From positions 5,787,559 through 5,851,558 of the forward strand of contig NZ_KE650771.1 in the NCBI RefSeq assembly GCF_000447295.1: a stretch of 64,000 nucleotides of DNA. The letters are read 5' to 3'. Position 1 is the stretch's first letter, and each line of letters begins with the position of its first letter. Shown here one piece after another: positions 63,238 to 64,000 of this stretch. The notes beneath the pieces were generated by a model. That model searched no databases. It was given only the letters and a program-made list of their open reading frames with translations, and was not told the origin of the DNA. The position numbers were made by a program, and so were the translations under genes. Source of the DNA: Fischerella sp. PCC 9431. Lineage in GTDB: Bacteria; Cyanobacteriota; Cyanobacteriia; Cyanobacteriales; Nostocaceae.

Positions 63238-63639
63238 ATGGATTGCAAAACTGCAACTTTAGTCTACCAAACTGAAAATCATCTCGAAAAAATTCGCGAA
63301 ATTTTTCCCGAAGCTTGGAAATTTTTAGAAGAAGTATCTTTTGCATACGTTCAGAAAAAGCCAGATAAGTTTGATGCTGCTGTCAAAGAGATAGTAGGTG
63401 AGAAACCTTTCCAATTTAGAATGGTTCACCGGGATGACAGAGACCAACTCACAAAAGATCTCTCTGATTTATTAGGAGATATTACCTCACGATTACTTTT
63501 AGAAAAACATTTTTCCGAAGTAGTTGGTCAGCAACTATTTTTTAGTACGATTTGCTGTAACAGTCATCTCACTTCTGATCATGAATTAACTCTAGAAGAA
63601 GTTCTACCTCTACAACGGGCGGCGGTGAAGTTACAGTAG
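63238..63639 (+). CDS. Hypothetical protein
   Basis: The 133 residues are soluble and mixed alpha/beta by composition, with no signal peptide. Segments that may be conserved are IREIFPEAWKFLEEV, FRMVHRDDRDQLTKDLSDLL and FFSTICCNSHLTSDHELTLE. Two adjacent Cys near residue 105 are notable. No family was recognised. It follows the CHAT-AAA gene by 231 bases on the same strand and might belong to the same locus. Confidence 0.65.
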   Translation: MDCKTATLVYQTENHLEKIREIFPEAWKFLEEVSFAYVQKKPDKFDAAVKEIVGEKPFQFRMVHRDDRDQLTKDLSDLLGDITSRLLLEKHFSEVVGQQLFFSTICCNSHLTSDHELTLEEVLPLQRAAVKLQ

Positions 63640-63683
63640 ATAGCGAAGTATGACAATTTTTTCAATATACCGCTAACGGTTTA

Positions 63684-63751
63684 ACTTAGTGTCTTGGTGT
63701 CTTGGTGGTTCAAAAGTAAATTTTTTCACCACCAAGACGCTAAGACTCCAA
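63684..63751. terminator. Long inverted repeat between convergent genes
   Basis: TTAGTGTCTTGGTGTCTTGGTGGT and ACCACCAAGACGCTAAGACT form a long imperfect stem with a short A/T loop. It lies between the convergent ends of the hypothetical gene and murT. A similar CTTGGTGGTG stem lies after murA. Confidence 0.65.
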
Positions 63752-63767
63752 GAACAAGAAAAATAAA

Positions 63768-64000
63768 TTAGCGAATTTTTTTACCAGTTAAGACTTCTCG
63801 CACATCTAACATCGCTGTATAGGTAGGTAAGATGTGTAAGGTTTCGTGATCTGGGGTATGTTCCAAAGCTGTATTGATAGCTTGGCGCAAATCTTCTTCA
63901 ACGATCAACTGACAATTGCTTTGAGGTGCGGTATCGCTGTAACGTAGACGCAGAGCCATATCATAGGCGCGATCGCCACTGACTACTAAAGTTCCTCCTC
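63768..64000 (-). CDS. murT: Lipid II isoglutaminyl synthase subunit MurT, C-terminal end (cut by window end)
   Basis: The frame stays open to the window edge. It reads TLVVSGDRAYDMALRLRYSD, then IVEEDLRQAINTAL and LHILPTYTAMLDVREVLTGK, the end of the DUF1727/MurT C-terminal domain. MurT with GatD amidates the glutamate of lipid II stem peptides. Only about 77 residues are visible, and the rest and any gatD partner lie outside. The assignment rests on the C-terminal signature alone. Confidence 0.8.
   Translation of the reverse strand, partial: GGTLVVSGDRAYDMALRLRYSDTAPQSNCQLIVEEDLRQAINTALEHTPDHETLHILPTYTAMLDVREVLTGKKIR

Overview
The window comes from a cyanobacterium, most likely a filamentous heterocyst-forming member of the Nostocales. 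The evidence is the very high density of the HIP1 palindrome GCGATCGC, heptanucleotide short tandem repeats (STRRs) in most gaps, a BgtA/BgtB amino-acid transporter with a fused binding protein and permease, a valyl-tRNA synthetase carrying the cyanobacterial CAAD membrane domain, an lrtA-type ribosome hibernation gene with a long leader, and DUF3727, DUF1269 and Uma2 proteins. Sequence identity to a named strain was not tested.

Layout. 1-6600: end of a P-type cation ATPase, a divergent methionine adenosyltransferase (metK), a 584-base repeat-bounded segment with ten 20-base tandem repeats, two small proteins and a membrane histidine kinase. 6800-12500: GNAT acetyltransferase overlapping ruvX, a DUF3727 protein, a YqeG-like HAD phosphatase, BluB and a secreted nuclease. 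12500-17300: a nested pair of miniature inverted-repeat elements, divergent bgtB/bgtA, lipB and lrtA. 17300-25000: a transposase remnant, tandem von Willebrand A genes, Uma2, HxlR regulator, O-methyltransferase, MFS exporter, a PIN toxin-antitoxin pair and a 12-copy 21-base repeat array. 25060-30330: a carbon-catabolic cluster glgP, cNMP-binding protein, pyk and gpmA. 30600-37600: membrane proteins, a decayed prohibitin gene and a sulfur group (sbpA, DUF1634, two TauE/SafE permeases, PAP2). 37600-49300: valS, a DUF790 nuclease, mtnP, a peptidoglycan-binding/SPOR protein, a GAF histidine kinase and glcD. 49500-56000: a nuclease gene split by a 103-base element, ThiF, an SpoU methyltransferase, tRNA-Leu(CAG), murA and an M48 protease. 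56000-64000: toxin-antitoxin-like pairs, an NB-ARC/TPR STAND protein with a small partner, a divergent CHAT-AAA gene, and the end of murT.

The most unusual part is the right end. A STAND NTPase with nearly identical TPR units and a small companion gene is transcribed away from a CHAT caspase-like protease fused to an AAA ATPase. A 12-copy, 21-base tandem array lies between the divergent starts. This looks like a signalling, cell-death or defence locus, but that role is inferred only from domains and context.

The second theme is repeat biology. At least five families of short inverted-repeat elements recur. One has split a gene with a 3-base target duplication, another is nested inside a different element, and STRRs have become coding sequence at the ends of ruvX, lipB and an SpoU methyltransferase gene.
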